From JAHEME01 sp034435035 (lineage in GTDB: Bacteria > Chloroflexota > Anaerolineae > Aggregatilineales > UBA3940): a DNA stretch of 64,000 bases. Both the position numbers and the translations under genes were made by a program. The notes beneath the pieces are model-generated. The model saw nothing but the letters and a program-made list of their open reading frames with translations, was not told where the DNA came from and made no database searches. Shown in pieces: positions 51,455 to 60,643 of this stretch. The stretch is from positions 114,690 to 178,689 of the forward strand of contig DAOTXW010000068.1 in NCBI GenBank assembly GCA_034435035.1, given 5' to 3'. Each line of letters starts with the position of its first letter. Position 1 is the stretch's first letter.

Positions 51455-52938
51455 TGCAATCGCACCCCCTGCGGACATGGGTTTCCGGTGCAGACCCGCG
51501 CACGCTGGCACTGGCAGCAGGCGCCTTCATCGCCCTGGTAGGCGCGCTGATCGGGCTGCTGCTGGCAGTGATTGGCCCCCTCTATACGATCGGCGTGCTC
51601 GTGGCACTGGCCGGCGGTGTCTGGGCACTCAGCCGGCTCGAATACGCACTGTGGGCGGTAATCGCGGTGGTAGCCGTGCTGCCCTTTGCGACCCTGCCTT
51701 TCAAGATCGTTCTGACCCCGACCTTTCTGGACCTTGCCATGGGCGCGGCCTTTTTTCTGTACCTGTCGCAGTGGATGACCGGGGAGCGGCGGCGGCTGGC
51801 CATCACGCCAGTGCACCCGCTGATCGTGCTGTTCATCCTGCTCAGCGTGTTCAGCTTCGCGGCGGGCCTGCGTTACGCCGGTCTGACCTCGAACGTGCTC
51901 CGCAAGTTCGCTGAGCTGGTGCTGAGCATGATCTTCGCCCTGGTACTGGTGGATGTTGTACGGAGCTACCGCACCCTGCGCCAGCTGGTGATGGTGATCA
52001 TTCTGGCTGGCACGGCTGCCGCGTTGCTGGGAATCGCATTCTGGCTTATGCCAGACCAGCTGGCCGAACGGGGGCTGGCGCGGCTGGCAGTGATCGGTTA
52101 CCCCGACGGCGGCGTGATCCAGTACATCGAGCAGAATCCGGAACTCCCGGAGCGGGCCATAGGGACATCGGTCAACCCGAACTCGCTCGGCGGGCTGCTC
52201 GTCATGGTGGCGGCCCTGGCAGCGCCGCAGCTCATGACCCACTTCCCCGTGACAGGCAGGCGCTGGCATGCCATTCCCGTGCTCCTGGCTCTGACCGTCT
52301 GTCTGATCCTGACTTTTTCCCGGGGCTCGATGCTCGCTCTGGCTGTGGCAGTCGTGTTCATTGCCTCCCTGCGCTACCGGCGAGTCCTGCTCATCGGGCT
52401 CCTGGGCGGCTTAGCGCTCATCCTGCTTCCCTGGAGCCAGGCCTACGTTGATCGGTTCGTGGCAGGCTTCCAGCTCGCCGATCTGGCGACCCAGATGCGC
52501 CTGGGCGAATACGGAGACGCAATCACGCTCATCAGCCGCTACCCCCTGCTGGGGGTAGGGTTCTCCGGGGCGCCGGATATCGATGTCTACCTGGGTGTTG
52601 CGAATGTCTATCTCACCATTGCCGAGAACATGGGGCTCTTAGGGCTGGCAGCATTCGTTATCCTGACCGGAGCGATCTTCGCCTACGCCTGGCGAGCGCG
52701 CCCTTTTCTGAACAGGTACCCCGGGATGGCTGCGATCTGGCTTGGGCTGCTGGCTGGCCTGATCGGAGCGCTGGTGGGGGGCGTGTTTGATCACTACTTC
52801 TTCAACCTCGAGTTCCACCATGCGATCACCATCTACTGGACGTTTATCGGCCTTGTGCTGGCTACCGCACGTCTGGCTCAGCAGGACCCTCCGGCCACCC
52901 GAATCGACCCTCCTCGCCCTGCCCCGGAGCTTCGGTGA
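51451..52938 (+). CDS. O-antigen ligase/polymerase (Wzy/WaaL)-like membrane protein
   Basis: 495 aa with about 12 membrane helices. The region NPNSLGGLLVMVAALAAP and the following LILTFSRGSMLALAVAVVF belong to the O-antigen ligase superfamily (PF04932-like), and a periplasmic loop (about 340-400) is followed by a His in GVFDHYFFNLEFHH, the usual region of the catalytic His. It would polymerise or transfer lipid-linked glycan on the outer face. Ends the chain of overlapping glycan genes; an ATG three bases later is an alternative start. Confidence 0.75.
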   Translation: MMQSHPLRTWVSGADPRTLALAAGAFIALVGALIGLLLAVIGPLYTIGVLVALAGGVWALSRLEYALWAVIAVVAVLPFATLPFKIVLTPTFLDLAMGAAFFLYLSQWMTGERRRLAITPVHPLIVLFILLSVFSFAAGLRYAGLTSNVLRKFAELVLSMIFALVLVDVVRSYRTLRQLVMVIILAGTAAALLGIAFWLMPDQLAERGLARLAVIGYPDGGVIQYIEQNPELPERAIGTSVNPNSLGGLLVMVAALAAPQLMTHFPVTGRRWHAIPVLLALTVCLILTFSRGSMLALAVAVVFIASLRYRRVLLIGLLGGLALILLPWSQAYVDRFVAGFQLADLATQMRLGEYGDAITLISRYPLLGVGFSGAPDIDVYLGVANVYLTIAENMGLLGLAAFVILTGAIFAYAWRARPFLNRYPGMAAIWLGLLAGLIGALVGGVFDHYFFNLEFHHAITIYWTFIGLVLATARLAQQDPPATRIDPPRPAPELR

Positions 52939-52964
52939 GTGCGGCGGAGTTGCATTGCACGGCG

Positions 52965-52993
52965 TTGAAGAGGCGCCCCACACTGTATACAAT
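52965..52993 (+). promoter_or_regulatory. Promoter of the beta-propeller protein gene
   Basis: TTGAAG (52965-52970) and TACAAT (52988-52993) with 17-base spacing, starting about 45 bases before the ATG. Confidence 0.55.
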
Positions 52994-53039
52994 CATCAGA
53001 TAATTCAGCGCCAGGCCAGGGAGACAGACTGAACTGCTG

Positions 53040-54443
53040 ATGCGGACGCACTTATCGATGATCATTCCGGTGCGAATTGCAGCCGCAGCCGTGTTGATGA
53101 GCGCCATCGCCTGCACCGGCATTGCAGCTGATTGGCCGGTGACTTCAGTGCTACCCGGAACACCGGACCTATCGCCTACCCCCGAACCCAATCCTGATAG
53201 TGGACTGCCGGCGGCAGGCCGTCTTGCTATCATTGATGAAAACGCAAATCTGACTGTCCTGCTCCGCGCCGCTCCGCCGCTGGCGATTACCGAGGACGGC
53301 CTGCCGCTTGACCGCACGTTTAAGGGTCGTGTCTATCTCCACCCCACCTGGTCGCCTGACGGGTGGCTCTCCTATGTGCGGGCAGAGAATCTTGAAGGCG
53401 CAGCGCCACGGCTTGATGTCCTCGCGGTGCGTCCCGGGGAGACAGAGCCCGTCACGCTTCTTACAACCGGGAGCGACAACTACCTCTACGGATACTGGTC
53501 GCCGGCTGTCTGTGCCAGCGGCGATGCCTGCGGCCGGTTCGCCTTTCTGATGAACGAAAAAGACACCATTGCGCTGCACCTGGCTCAGGTCAGCAGAGAC
53601 AGCGCGGCGGCGGTTCAAGAGGACGTTCTGGCCAGAGCGCGGCCTTTCTATTATTCCTGGGCTCCGGATGGGGAGGCAATGCTGTGGTTCCGCAACGGCA
53701 CCAGCCTGGGGGTTTATGACATCGCATCCGGTGAGGTGCTGCGCACTCTACCCGAACGTCCTGGCCTGTTTCAGGCGCCCGCCTGGTCCCCGATCGATCA
53801 ACGGCTCCTGTTTGCCAGCATGGATCGCGCTTCCAGCAGGTTGCTGGTCGTCGATGTCAATGGAGAGGGTCGACACGAGATCGGCCAGCCGGTACGCGGC
53901 CCGTTATTTTTCTCATGGTCACCGGATGGCCGGCGAATCGCCTATGCATCGGGCGAGTTTCCCCTTTCTCCCGTTACAATCGTACCAGCCAGCGGCGACG
54001 AGCCACTGACGCTGGACGAAGTCGGCGAGGTGGTGGCATTTTTCTGGTCGCCGGACAGCAAACAACTCGCGATCGCGGCGGTAGAACCCTACCGGGCGCC
54101 GCTGCCAGAAGCGGCGGCCAGTACTGGCCGGGGTCGCCGTATTGCACAGACGGCTGATCCACAGTTTGTGCTGGCGTGGTGGGTAGCTGATACACAGACC
54201 GGCACAATGGTGCGCCTCAGCGAGTTCTTCCCGACAGCGGAGCAGTTGTACATGCTTCAGTTCTTTGATCAGTACGCCCAGAGTCATCGCCTATGGTCTC
54301 CGGATAGCCGCCATCTGGTATATGCCGAACAGCTTCCCGGCGAAGACAGTGGCATGATCCAGCTGCTCGATACGCAGCGCCCGGATGAGGCTCCACTTAC
54401 TCTTGCGCCGGGGCGGCTAGCCGTCTTTTCGTTCGACGAATGA
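53040..54443 (+). CDS. Exported TolB/WD40-like beta-propeller protein
   Basis: 467 aa. Signal sequence with possible lipobox ending at Cys25 (SAIAC), then a Pro-rich spacer and a beta-propeller built of PD40/TolB-type repeats: HPTWSPDGWLSYV, YYSWAPDGEAMLWF, APAWSPIDQRLLFAS, FFSWSPDGRRIAYAS, FFWSPDSKQLAIA and RLWSPDSRHLVYAE. These repeats usually bind or scaffold proteins at the cell surface. No enzyme site is evident. The lipobox is not canonical, so secretion by cleavage or lipidation is open. Confidence 0.75.
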   Translation: MRTHLSMIIPVRIAAAAVLMSAIACTGIAADWPVTSVLPGTPDLSPTPEPNPDSGLPAAGRLAIIDENANLTVLLRAAPPLAITEDGLPLDRTFKGRVYLHPTWSPDGWLSYVRAENLEGAAPRLDVLAVRPGETEPVTLLTTGSDNYLYGYWSPAVCASGDACGRFAFLMNEKDTIALHLAQVSRDSAAAVQEDVLARARPFYYSWAPDGEAMLWFRNGTSLGVYDIASGEVLRTLPERPGLFQAPAWSPIDQRLLFASMDRASSRLLVVDVNGEGRHEIGQPVRGPLFFSWSPDGRRIAYASGEFPLSPVTIVPASGDEPLTLDEVGEVVAFFWSPDSKQLAIAAVEPYRAPLPEAAASTGRGRRIAQTADPQFVLAWWVADTQTGTMVRLSEFFPTAEQLYMLQFFDQYAQSHRLWSPDSRHLVYAEQLPGEDSGMIQLLDTQRPDEAPLTLAPGRLAVFSFDE

Positions 54444-54546
54444 CGAACCGTAAGCATCACCCACCGCCAGCCCCCGTTGACACGCCCGCCGCGGACACCG
54501 CGAAGATCCTTCACGAATATGCCCGCCATTGGGCAGGGGAGTGAGG

Positions 54547-55047
54547 ATGAGTCCCGGCCGGTCGAGCGCTCCCTTGCAGGCAGTTGTGCGCCTGGCACAG
54601 GAGTCGCCGGGCCTGGCGCGTATCGCCCATGGTATACTACGCACCTTGCAAACGCATTATACGGCCGGAGTAGTTGGGGTAGTGCTCAATGCGCAGCAGC
54701 AGATCCTGGTTGTTGAGCACGCCTTTCATCCGATGGCCCGGTGGGGGCTACCAGGAGGCTGGATGCAGGGCAGCGAGAATCCAGCGGAGGCGCTGGAGCG
54801 TGAGCTGGCCGAAGAGACCGGCCTCCCGGTTTGTATCCTGCAGCCGCTGCTGGTTGAGACGCGCCACTATCTCGGGCACCATCTTGACCTATCGTTCCTA
54901 TGCCGGGCGCTGGGGGAAGTGCAATCCCTGAGCCCCGAGCTGCTGGATTATCGCTGGCTTGAGCCATCAGCCCTGCCGCCTTTGCTGCCATTCCATGCAG
55001 CATCGGTTGCTCAGGCACTGGCTCACCAATCTGATTCGGAGTACTGA
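54547..55047 (+). CDS. Nudix hydrolase
   Basis: 166 aa from the ATG at 54547, chosen because GGGGAGTGAGG precedes it. The Nudix box is intact: GWMQGSENPAEALERELAEETG (GX5EX7REUXEEXGU pattern), preceded by WGLPGG. The N-terminal 30 residues form a short helix before the fold. It hydrolyses a nucleoside diphosphate linked to X; the substrate cannot be inferred. Ends 2 bases before the next gene. Confidence 0.88.
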   Translation: MSPGRSSAPLQAVVRLAQESPGLARIAHGILRTLQTHYTAGVVGVVLNAQQQILVVEHAFHPMARWGLPGGWMQGSENPAEALERELAEETGLPVCILQPLLVETRHYLGHHLDLSFLCRALGEVQSLSPELLDYRWLEPSALPPLLPFHAASVAQALAHQSDSEY

Positions 55048-55049
55048 AA

Positions 55050-56633
55050 ATGGCCATGATGCCGGCGGCTCAGCGCCGCTCTCAGGTGCCAGTCCTTGAA
55101 ATAGCCGGGGTGCTGATGCTCTTGGCAGCCACCGTTCTGCTGGTCGCGCAGCTGGGTCGTTTCAGCGCCGTGCGCCAGAAGATGCCCGCCAGTCTGATCA
55201 TGGCCGGCATACCTGTCAGCGGGCTGTCTCCTGCTGAAGCGCAGGCATATATCGAGCAGGTATACGGCGCACCGGTTACCGTACTGTATCGAGATCAAGA
55301 GCTGCGGCTGGACCCGGCGCAGGTCGGCTTCCGCGTGAACTCGCAGGCTATGCTGGCTCAGGCTGACGAGCGCCGTACTGAAGGCACATTCTGGTCAGGC
55401 TTCTGGGACTTTCTATGGCTGCGTGATGAACAGACGGTTCAGGTTGATCTGATCGCAGAGCATTCAGATGAGTTGCTCCGCGCCTGGCTCAGCGATGTCG
55501 CTGCTCGCTACGATCGACCGCCCCTCCCCGCGCAGCCAGCCCTGGAAACGCTGTCGTTCGTCTCAGGGCAGCCCGGCTACACGCTGGATCAGGAAGCCTC
55601 AGCAGAGGCGGTGGCAGCAGCGCTCCGCAAGCCAGCCGGTCGCCGCGTAGATCTGGTGGTGCGAGAGGACAGCGGCAGCCGTCCTGGGCTGGAAACCCTC
55701 CGGTCACTGCTGGTGCAGTACGTCGCCGCCGAGCAGTTCACGGGCGTTGTGTCGGTCTATGTGATCGATCTCAAGACCGGTGAGGAGATGGAACTGAATA
55801 TCGACAACCGTGGCGGCACACCCAGCTATCTGAACTGCGAGGTCGCCTACGCCAGTACCAGCACTATGAAGATCCCGATCATGGTCGGCTTCTTCCGCTA
55901 TCTGGACTGGGAGCCAACCCCCGGCTCGGATGATTACAAGAACCTGCTGGAAACGATGACGCTCTCGGGAAACGTGTCGGCCAACGCAATGCTATACAAG
56001 ATCGGCTTTGAGGATGCGCAGGTGGGTTCAGAAACCATCACGCAGATGGAGCAATACCTGGGCATGACCAATACTTTTATGGCCGCCCCATTCATCGTCG
56101 ACCCCAATGAAGAGCTAGGGGAGATCCCCTATATCAGCACGCCAGCTCGCGAGGCCGCCCGTGCCGGGCAGTGCGTGGACACCCGGCCGGACCCGGCGGC
56201 TCAGACCACTGTGAAGGATCTGGCGCTGATCCTGGACATGATCTACCAGTGCGCCGAGTACAGCGGCGGCACCCTGTTGGCTGCCTACCCTGATGAGATC
56301 ACCCCGGATGAATGCCGGATGATGATCGACTTCCTGGCACAAAACGAGGAGGCGCCTCTCATTCGCGCCGGCGTGCCTGTCGATACCCGGGTTGCACACA
56401 AGCACGGCTGGACCTATGACACCCACGGCGACGCAGGCATCGTATTCTCGCCCGGCGGGGATTATGTGCTGACGATGTTCCTGTGGGCTGATACCGACTG
56501 GATGCCTATTGTGCTCAGCTTCCCGGTGATGGAGGGGATTTCAACCGCAACCTTCAACTACTTCAACCCGGATCTGGTCAGCGTTCCGCGGCGCGGGCAG
56601 GCCGATGTGCTCGGCACAGACAGTGGCGGCTAG
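55050..56633 (+). CDS. Membrane-anchored class A beta-lactamase-like serine hydrolase
   Basis: 527 aa. One N-terminal membrane helix (about 15-35), a YoaR-like putative peptidoglycan-binding region (about 45-230; MAGIPVSGLSPAEAQAYIEQ), then a penicillin-recognising hydrolase fold. SxxK motif ASTSTMKIP (Ser-Thr-Met-Lys), SGN in LSGNVSAN as the second motif, and KHG in HKHGW as the third, the order found in class A beta-lactamases. Sited outside the membrane, it could be a peptidoglycan-processing or non-lactamase serine hydrolase. It follows the Nudix gene by 2 bases. Confidence 0.75.
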   Translation: MAMMPAAQRRSQVPVLEIAGVLMLLAATVLLVAQLGRFSAVRQKMPASLIMAGIPVSGLSPAEAQAYIEQVYGAPVTVLYRDQELRLDPAQVGFRVNSQAMLAQADERRTEGTFWSGFWDFLWLRDEQTVQVDLIAEHSDELLRAWLSDVAARYDRPPLPAQPALETLSFVSGQPGYTLDQEASAEAVAAALRKPAGRRVDLVVREDSGSRPGLETLRSLLVQYVAAEQFTGVVSVYVIDLKTGEEMELNIDNRGGTPSYLNCEVAYASTSTMKIPIMVGFFRYLDWEPTPGSDDYKNLLETMTLSGNVSANAMLYKIGFEDAQVGSETITQMEQYLGMTNTFMAAPFIVDPNEELGEIPYISTPAREAARAGQCVDTRPDPAAQTTVKDLALILDMIYQCAEYSGGTLLAAYPDEITPDECRMMIDFLAQNEEAPLIRAGVPVDTRVAHKHGWTYDTHGDAGIVFSPGGDYVLTMFLWADTDWMPIVLSFPVMEGISTATFNYFNPDLVSVPRRGQADVLGTDSGG

Positions 56634-56673
56634 CCGGAGCGGCCTGCTTCGCGTCCCACGGTCGGAAATCAGG

Positions 56674-59600
56674 TCAGGCGGGCTCACTCGCCCGGCCAGT
56701 CCGCATCAGAAGCCACATTGTCACGTCATCACTCTGTGCCGCGCCCCCGACGAACGAGTCGAGCGAGTTGATCAGCCCGGCGAGGATTTCTTCCGCCGGG
56801 CGATCGCGCATCTCCACGACCTTCTCCTTGAAGCGCGCCATCCCCCATTCAGTATAATCGGACTGCATTGCCTCGGTGACGCCATCAGTATAGGCAACCA
56901 GCAGGTCGCCGGGGTGTAGACTCACGCGCCCTTCTTCAATCAGCACATCAGGCATCACACTCAGCGCCATCCCCTTGCTGTGCAGCTCAATCGCCTGCTG
57001 CTCGTTGGCACGAACCAGAAGGGGTGGATTATGCCCTGCGTTGGCATACACAACTTCTCCGGTCACCGGATCCCAGATCGCATAAAAAACGGTAACGAAC
57101 AGATCGCTGCGGGAATCATTGAACAACAACTGGTTCAGTCGCTGAAGGGTGGCAGCAGGCGAGGTACGGCTGATAGCCGCTGCTCTGAGTAGAGTCCGGC
57201 ACATGGCCATGAACAGCGCTGCCGGGATACCCTTATCGGCCACATCCGCAACGACGAGCCCCCACAGGCCGTCGCGCAGCGGGATAAAGTCATAGAAGTC
57301 ACCGCTGACCTGACGGGCTGCGCGCCAGTAGGCAGCGATCTCCCAGCCGGGATGCTGGGGCGGACTGCGGGGAATGAAACTGGCCTGGATGTTCCGGGCG
57401 ACTTCCAGCTCCTGCTCCAGGCGCTGACGCTCGACGACGCTGTGCTGGAGGGCTGCATTCTCCAGCGCGATAGCCGCCTGGTGGGCGATCCCCGTCAGGA
57501 TGTTCAGAAGCCGCGGATCGAGGGTCTCACCGTGCCGTGGATCGTCGACCAGCAGCAGCCCGACTGGCTCCTGCTTGGCGCGAAGCGGAAAGCCCAGGAG
57601 AGACTGCTCGCCCATAATATTGGCGAGGGGCTGCGGGATCGGCAGCTGGTGTCCGGGCCCGGCTCCGAGAGGGCGATCCGCTACACTCATCAGATCCAGG
57701 AACGGGTAAAGGTCAGCGCGCAGGCTTTCGGCCAGCCCCTCTGCCAGGTTGGGCGCAATGCCATACTGCGCACGCAGGGCGTAAGCGCCGGCCTCGGCGT
57801 CCCACCGCAGGATGAGGCAGCGGCTGACACCAGCCAGCAGCGTGGTCAGATGCGCAATGGTCTCGAGCGCCTCAACAACGTCAACTTGAGCATTGACTGC
57901 CTCGGCTACCTGAAGCAGCGCGGTGGTTACCCAGGCTTCCGACTGCTGAGCGGTGTACAGCCGCGCATTGTTCAGGGCTATGGCTGCCTGATTGGCGAAA
58001 GCGGTAACAATATTCTGATCCTCAGGTGTGTAGAAATCCGGCCGGTGGTGATCCACGATCAGGTATCCGATCTGGCTTCCACTAGCAGTCAGCGGAACGG
58101 TGATGCAGGAATGTTCTGCGCCAATATCCAGCAGAGCATGATAGACCCGTGTTACCGCATCCCGCGCGCTGATCTTATCCGATGAGTCAAGCTCGCGGAG
58201 CGGCAGCTCCCGGCCCACGATCTCTCCCAGATCAGGGGGCCCCGTGGTGGCAGCTACAGTCAACACATCTGCGCCCGGTTCAACCAGCAGGATCGCAGCC
58301 GAGTCGAGCAGAATGACGCGACTCAGAGCCTCAAGGATATCCCCCAGCACGCGTTCAAGATCCAGGTCAGAGACCAGCATCGCGCTGATCTGGCGCAGGG
58401 TGTCGGCCAGGGTACGCCGCCGGCGCTCATTTACATAGAGCATGGCATTGCGGATCGCCACCGCCACCGAATCGGCAAGAGCTTCCATCAGCACGACATC
58501 TTCGCGGGAGAAAGCCTGCGGCTGGTCACTCTGCAGATCGATGACGCCCAGCACATTGCGGTTCATATGGATCGGGATCGCAATCTCGGACCGGGTATCC
58601 TCCAGGCCAGGGCCCGGGCGATAGTCTGCAGACAGGGCGACATCATTGACCCATTGCGGTTCGCAGCTGCGGGCGGCCTTCGGGATGAGGCCCGGTTCGC
58701 TGAGATCGTAGCTCAATTCTTCAACGAGCCAGCGAATGCTGTGCGGGCCTGCTCCCGCACGGAATACCAGCCGATCCTCCGCCCGCAGAAAGATATGGAC
58801 ACGCTCATAACCGAAAGTATCGGAGATTAAGTCCACGACTTCGTCAAGCAGGTCGTTGAGGTCAAGGACGGATACCACCGCTCGAGTGACCTGCATGAGC
58901 GCCTCGAGGCGCTGCGTCAGGCGGTGCTCAGCTTGGTAGGTCGTCGCCTGCTCAATGGCCAGACCAATCTGCCCTGCCAGGGTTTCCAGTACAAATAGAT
59001 CATCAGGGCGGAACTTGCCCACGATATCGCTCTGCACATCAATCACGCCAAGCACACGGCCTTCCACCTTCAAAGGAATCGCTACTTCACTTCGCGTCTC
59101 CGGCAGTACGCTCAGGGCACGGTAGCGGTCATCCTGCGTCACATCATTGGCCTGGGCCGTTTCCCCATGCTGGGCCGCCCAGCCGATCATCCCCTCACCG
59201 ACGCGAATGCTTGGCTCTCTCTCGGTAAACACGCGGCTGGTGCTGCCGCCCATATTCAGAATGTCGCGGCCAGGGTCATACAGGAAGATAGTGACGCAGT
59301 AGTAGCCGAAGGTTTCCTTGGTCAGCGTGACTATCTGGTGGAGCAGGTCAGGCAGCGGCTGCACAGCGGATACGCGTGCCGTCACCTGGGCAAGCAGCTG
59401 GAGTTGCTCGGCACGGGCCTGTGCGTCTTCGTACAGCTGGGCATTGCGGATTGCCCCAGCGGCCTGATTGGCCAGCGCCGTCAGCAACCTCAGATGCTCC
59501 TCGGAGAAGCGCCCGGGCTGATGGCTCTGGATAGCCAGGACCCCAATGGTTGATGCTCCTGCGATCAGGGGGACAAACAGACCCGAGCGCGGCGGATCGT

Positions 59601-60015
59601 GGGTCTCATGCTCAGGAAACGCCGGCAGAATCGCACGTTCAGCCTCGAAATCGTTGACCAGCAGCGGCTTCCCGGTTTCACGCACCCAGCCTACGATCCC
59701 ACGCCGCCCAGCCTCAGGAAACCGCGTGACGGGCAGCCGCTCCGAGTCGCGCACCCAGACTTTAACGACATAGTCATCCTCATCAAACAGCCCGAGCTGA
59801 AACAGGTTAGCGGGGATGATCTGGCCGGCCTGCCAGTACACCAGCTCGCACAGACCATCGACGCTGAGCTGCGAGCGCAGCAGCTGACGTCCGATCTCGT
59901 TGAGGCTGGTGAGTTCTGTAGCAGCCCGGCGCGCACGTCGCCCTCCCAGCCGGTAAGCCTGCCAGGCAACGAGCGCAACAACTAGGACAGCCAGGGCAAT
60001 ATAGACGGGAACCAC
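56674..60015 (-). CDS. Membrane-anchored five-GAF SpoIIE/RsbU-type phosphatase
   Basis: 1113 aa. N-terminal membrane helix (residues 2-19), then five consecutive GAF domains at about 40-190, 205-355, 375-530, 545-700 and 715-860, linked by short helical (coiled-coil-like) segments, then a PP2C-type SpoIIE domain from about 885 with VVADVADKGIPAALFMA, NAGHNPPLLV and VAYTDGVTEAM, which hold the metal-binding Asp/Gly set. By family it dephosphorylates a STAS antagonist, freeing it to bind a kinase/anti-sigma protein. GAF domains would sense small molecules or redox, but no ligand residues are identifiable. Last gene of the partner-switch cassette. Confidence 0.88.
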   Translation of the reverse strand: MVPVYIALAVLVVALVAWQAYRLGGRRARRAATELTSLNEIGRQLLRSQLSVDGLCELVYWQAGQIIPANLFQLGLFDEDDYVVKVWVRDSERLPVTRFPEAGRRGIVGWVRETGKPLLVNDFEAERAILPAFPEHETHDPPRSGLFVPLIAGASTIGVLAIQSHQPGRFSEEHLRLLTALANQAAGAIRNAQLYEDAQARAEQLQLLAQVTARVSAVQPLPDLLHQIVTLTKETFGYYCVTIFLYDPGRDILNMGGSTSRVFTEREPSIRVGEGMIGWAAQHGETAQANDVTQDDRYRALSVLPETRSEVAIPLKVEGRVLGVIDVQSDIVGKFRPDDLFVLETLAGQIGLAIEQATTYQAEHRLTQRLEALMQVTRAVVSVLDLNDLLDEVVDLISDTFGYERVHIFLRAEDRLVFRAGAGPHSIRWLVEELSYDLSEPGLIPKAARSCEPQWVNDVALSADYRPGPGLEDTRSEIAIPIHMNRNVLGVIDLQSDQPQAFSREDVVLMEALADSVAVAIRNAMLYVNERRRRTLADTLRQISAMLVSDLDLERVLGDILEALSRVILLDSAAILLVEPGADVLTVAATTGPPDLGEIVGRELPLRELDSSDKISARDAVTRVYHALLDIGAEHSCITVPLTASGSQIGYLIVDHHRPDFYTPEDQNIVTAFANQAAIALNNARLYTAQQSEAWVTTALLQVAEAVNAQVDVVEALETIAHLTTLLAGVSRCLILRWDAEAGAYALRAQYGIAPNLAEGLAESLRADLYPFLDLMSVADRPLGAGPGHQLPIPQPLANIMGEQSLLGFPLRAKQEPVGLLLVDDPRHGETLDPRLLNILTGIAHQAAIALENAALQHSVVERQRLEQELEVARNIQASFIPRSPPQHPGWEIAAYWRAARQVSGDFYDFIPLRDGLWGLVVADVADKGIPAALFMAMCRTLLRAAAISRTSPAATLQRLNQLLFNDSRSDLFVTVFYAIWDPVTGEVVYANAGHNPPLLVRANEQQAIELHSKGMALSVMPDVLIEEGRVSLHPGDLLVAYTDGVTEAMQSDYTEWGMARFKEKVVEMRDRPAEEILAGLINSLDSFVGGAAQSDDVTMWLLMRTGRASEPA

Positions 60016-60081
60016 GTTCTCTCCCCGCCGGGCAGCCGCCCGGTGTGGTAGCTGCGGCCAGAAGCTTGGTAGACCGGCGCG

Positions 60082-60579
60082 CTATCGCGGGCGTTCCCGC
60101 TTGACCATGACAAGGCAGTTGCTGCGCAGACCAGGCGTGTAGTGCACCTCATCCATGACCGCCCGCATCAGGTAAAGGCCCAGCCCGCCGGGGCGCGTTT
60201 CCTCAAGCGGGCTCCCAAAATCGGGAACGGCGATCTGCTGCGGATCATAGGGGGCGCCGAAGTCCACCAGCTGAATAGTGCATCGTCCCCGACGGCTCTC
60301 AATGATGATCTCAAATTCGCCGTCGGGGTTATCGGCGTAGGCATGTCGGATGATATTCATGCACGCTTCGTCGAGCGCAAGGCGACACTGAAAGATCGCC
60401 TGATCGCTCAGCTCAGCCTGCGCAGCCATACTGCTGACCAGCTCGATCGCCTCGCGAATACTCGGCAGACGTGCCGGCAGACGAACGATCACCGCCCGCC
60501 GGCGGGATAGCCCGGCGGCGAATACCAGCACAATGACCAGCGCTGCAACCAGGAGCCATGAATCCGGAGTGGGGATCAT
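60082..60579 (-). CDS. Membrane-anchored RsbW-like histidine-kinase-fold (anti-sigma type) protein
   Basis: 165 aa. Membrane helix at about residues 8-24 and then an ATP-binding HATPase_c_2 domain of the RsbW/SpoIIAB type: N-box DEACMNIIRHAYAD, DFGAPYDP and GGLGLYLMRAVMDEV. RsbW proteins phosphorylate a STAS partner and hold a target, usually a sigma factor. The membrane helix is unusual for RsbW and is shared by the neighbouring phosphatase, so the pair may act at the membrane. No sigma factor gene is present in the window. Confidence 0.8.
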   Translation of the reverse strand: MIPTPDSWLLVAALVIVLVFAAGLSRRRAVIVRLPARLPSIREAIELVSSMAAQAELSDQAIFQCRLALDEACMNIIRHAYADNPDGEFEIIIESRRGRCTIQLVDFGAPYDPQQIAVPDFGSPLEETRPGGLGLYLMRAVMDEVHYTPGLRSNCLVMVKRERPR

Positions 60580-60643
60580 GCCATGTCACTGTCGTCGGCA
60601 GAGTGCGAGCTTAGGTGGTGACTGTTCACACGGGCTCCACAGG

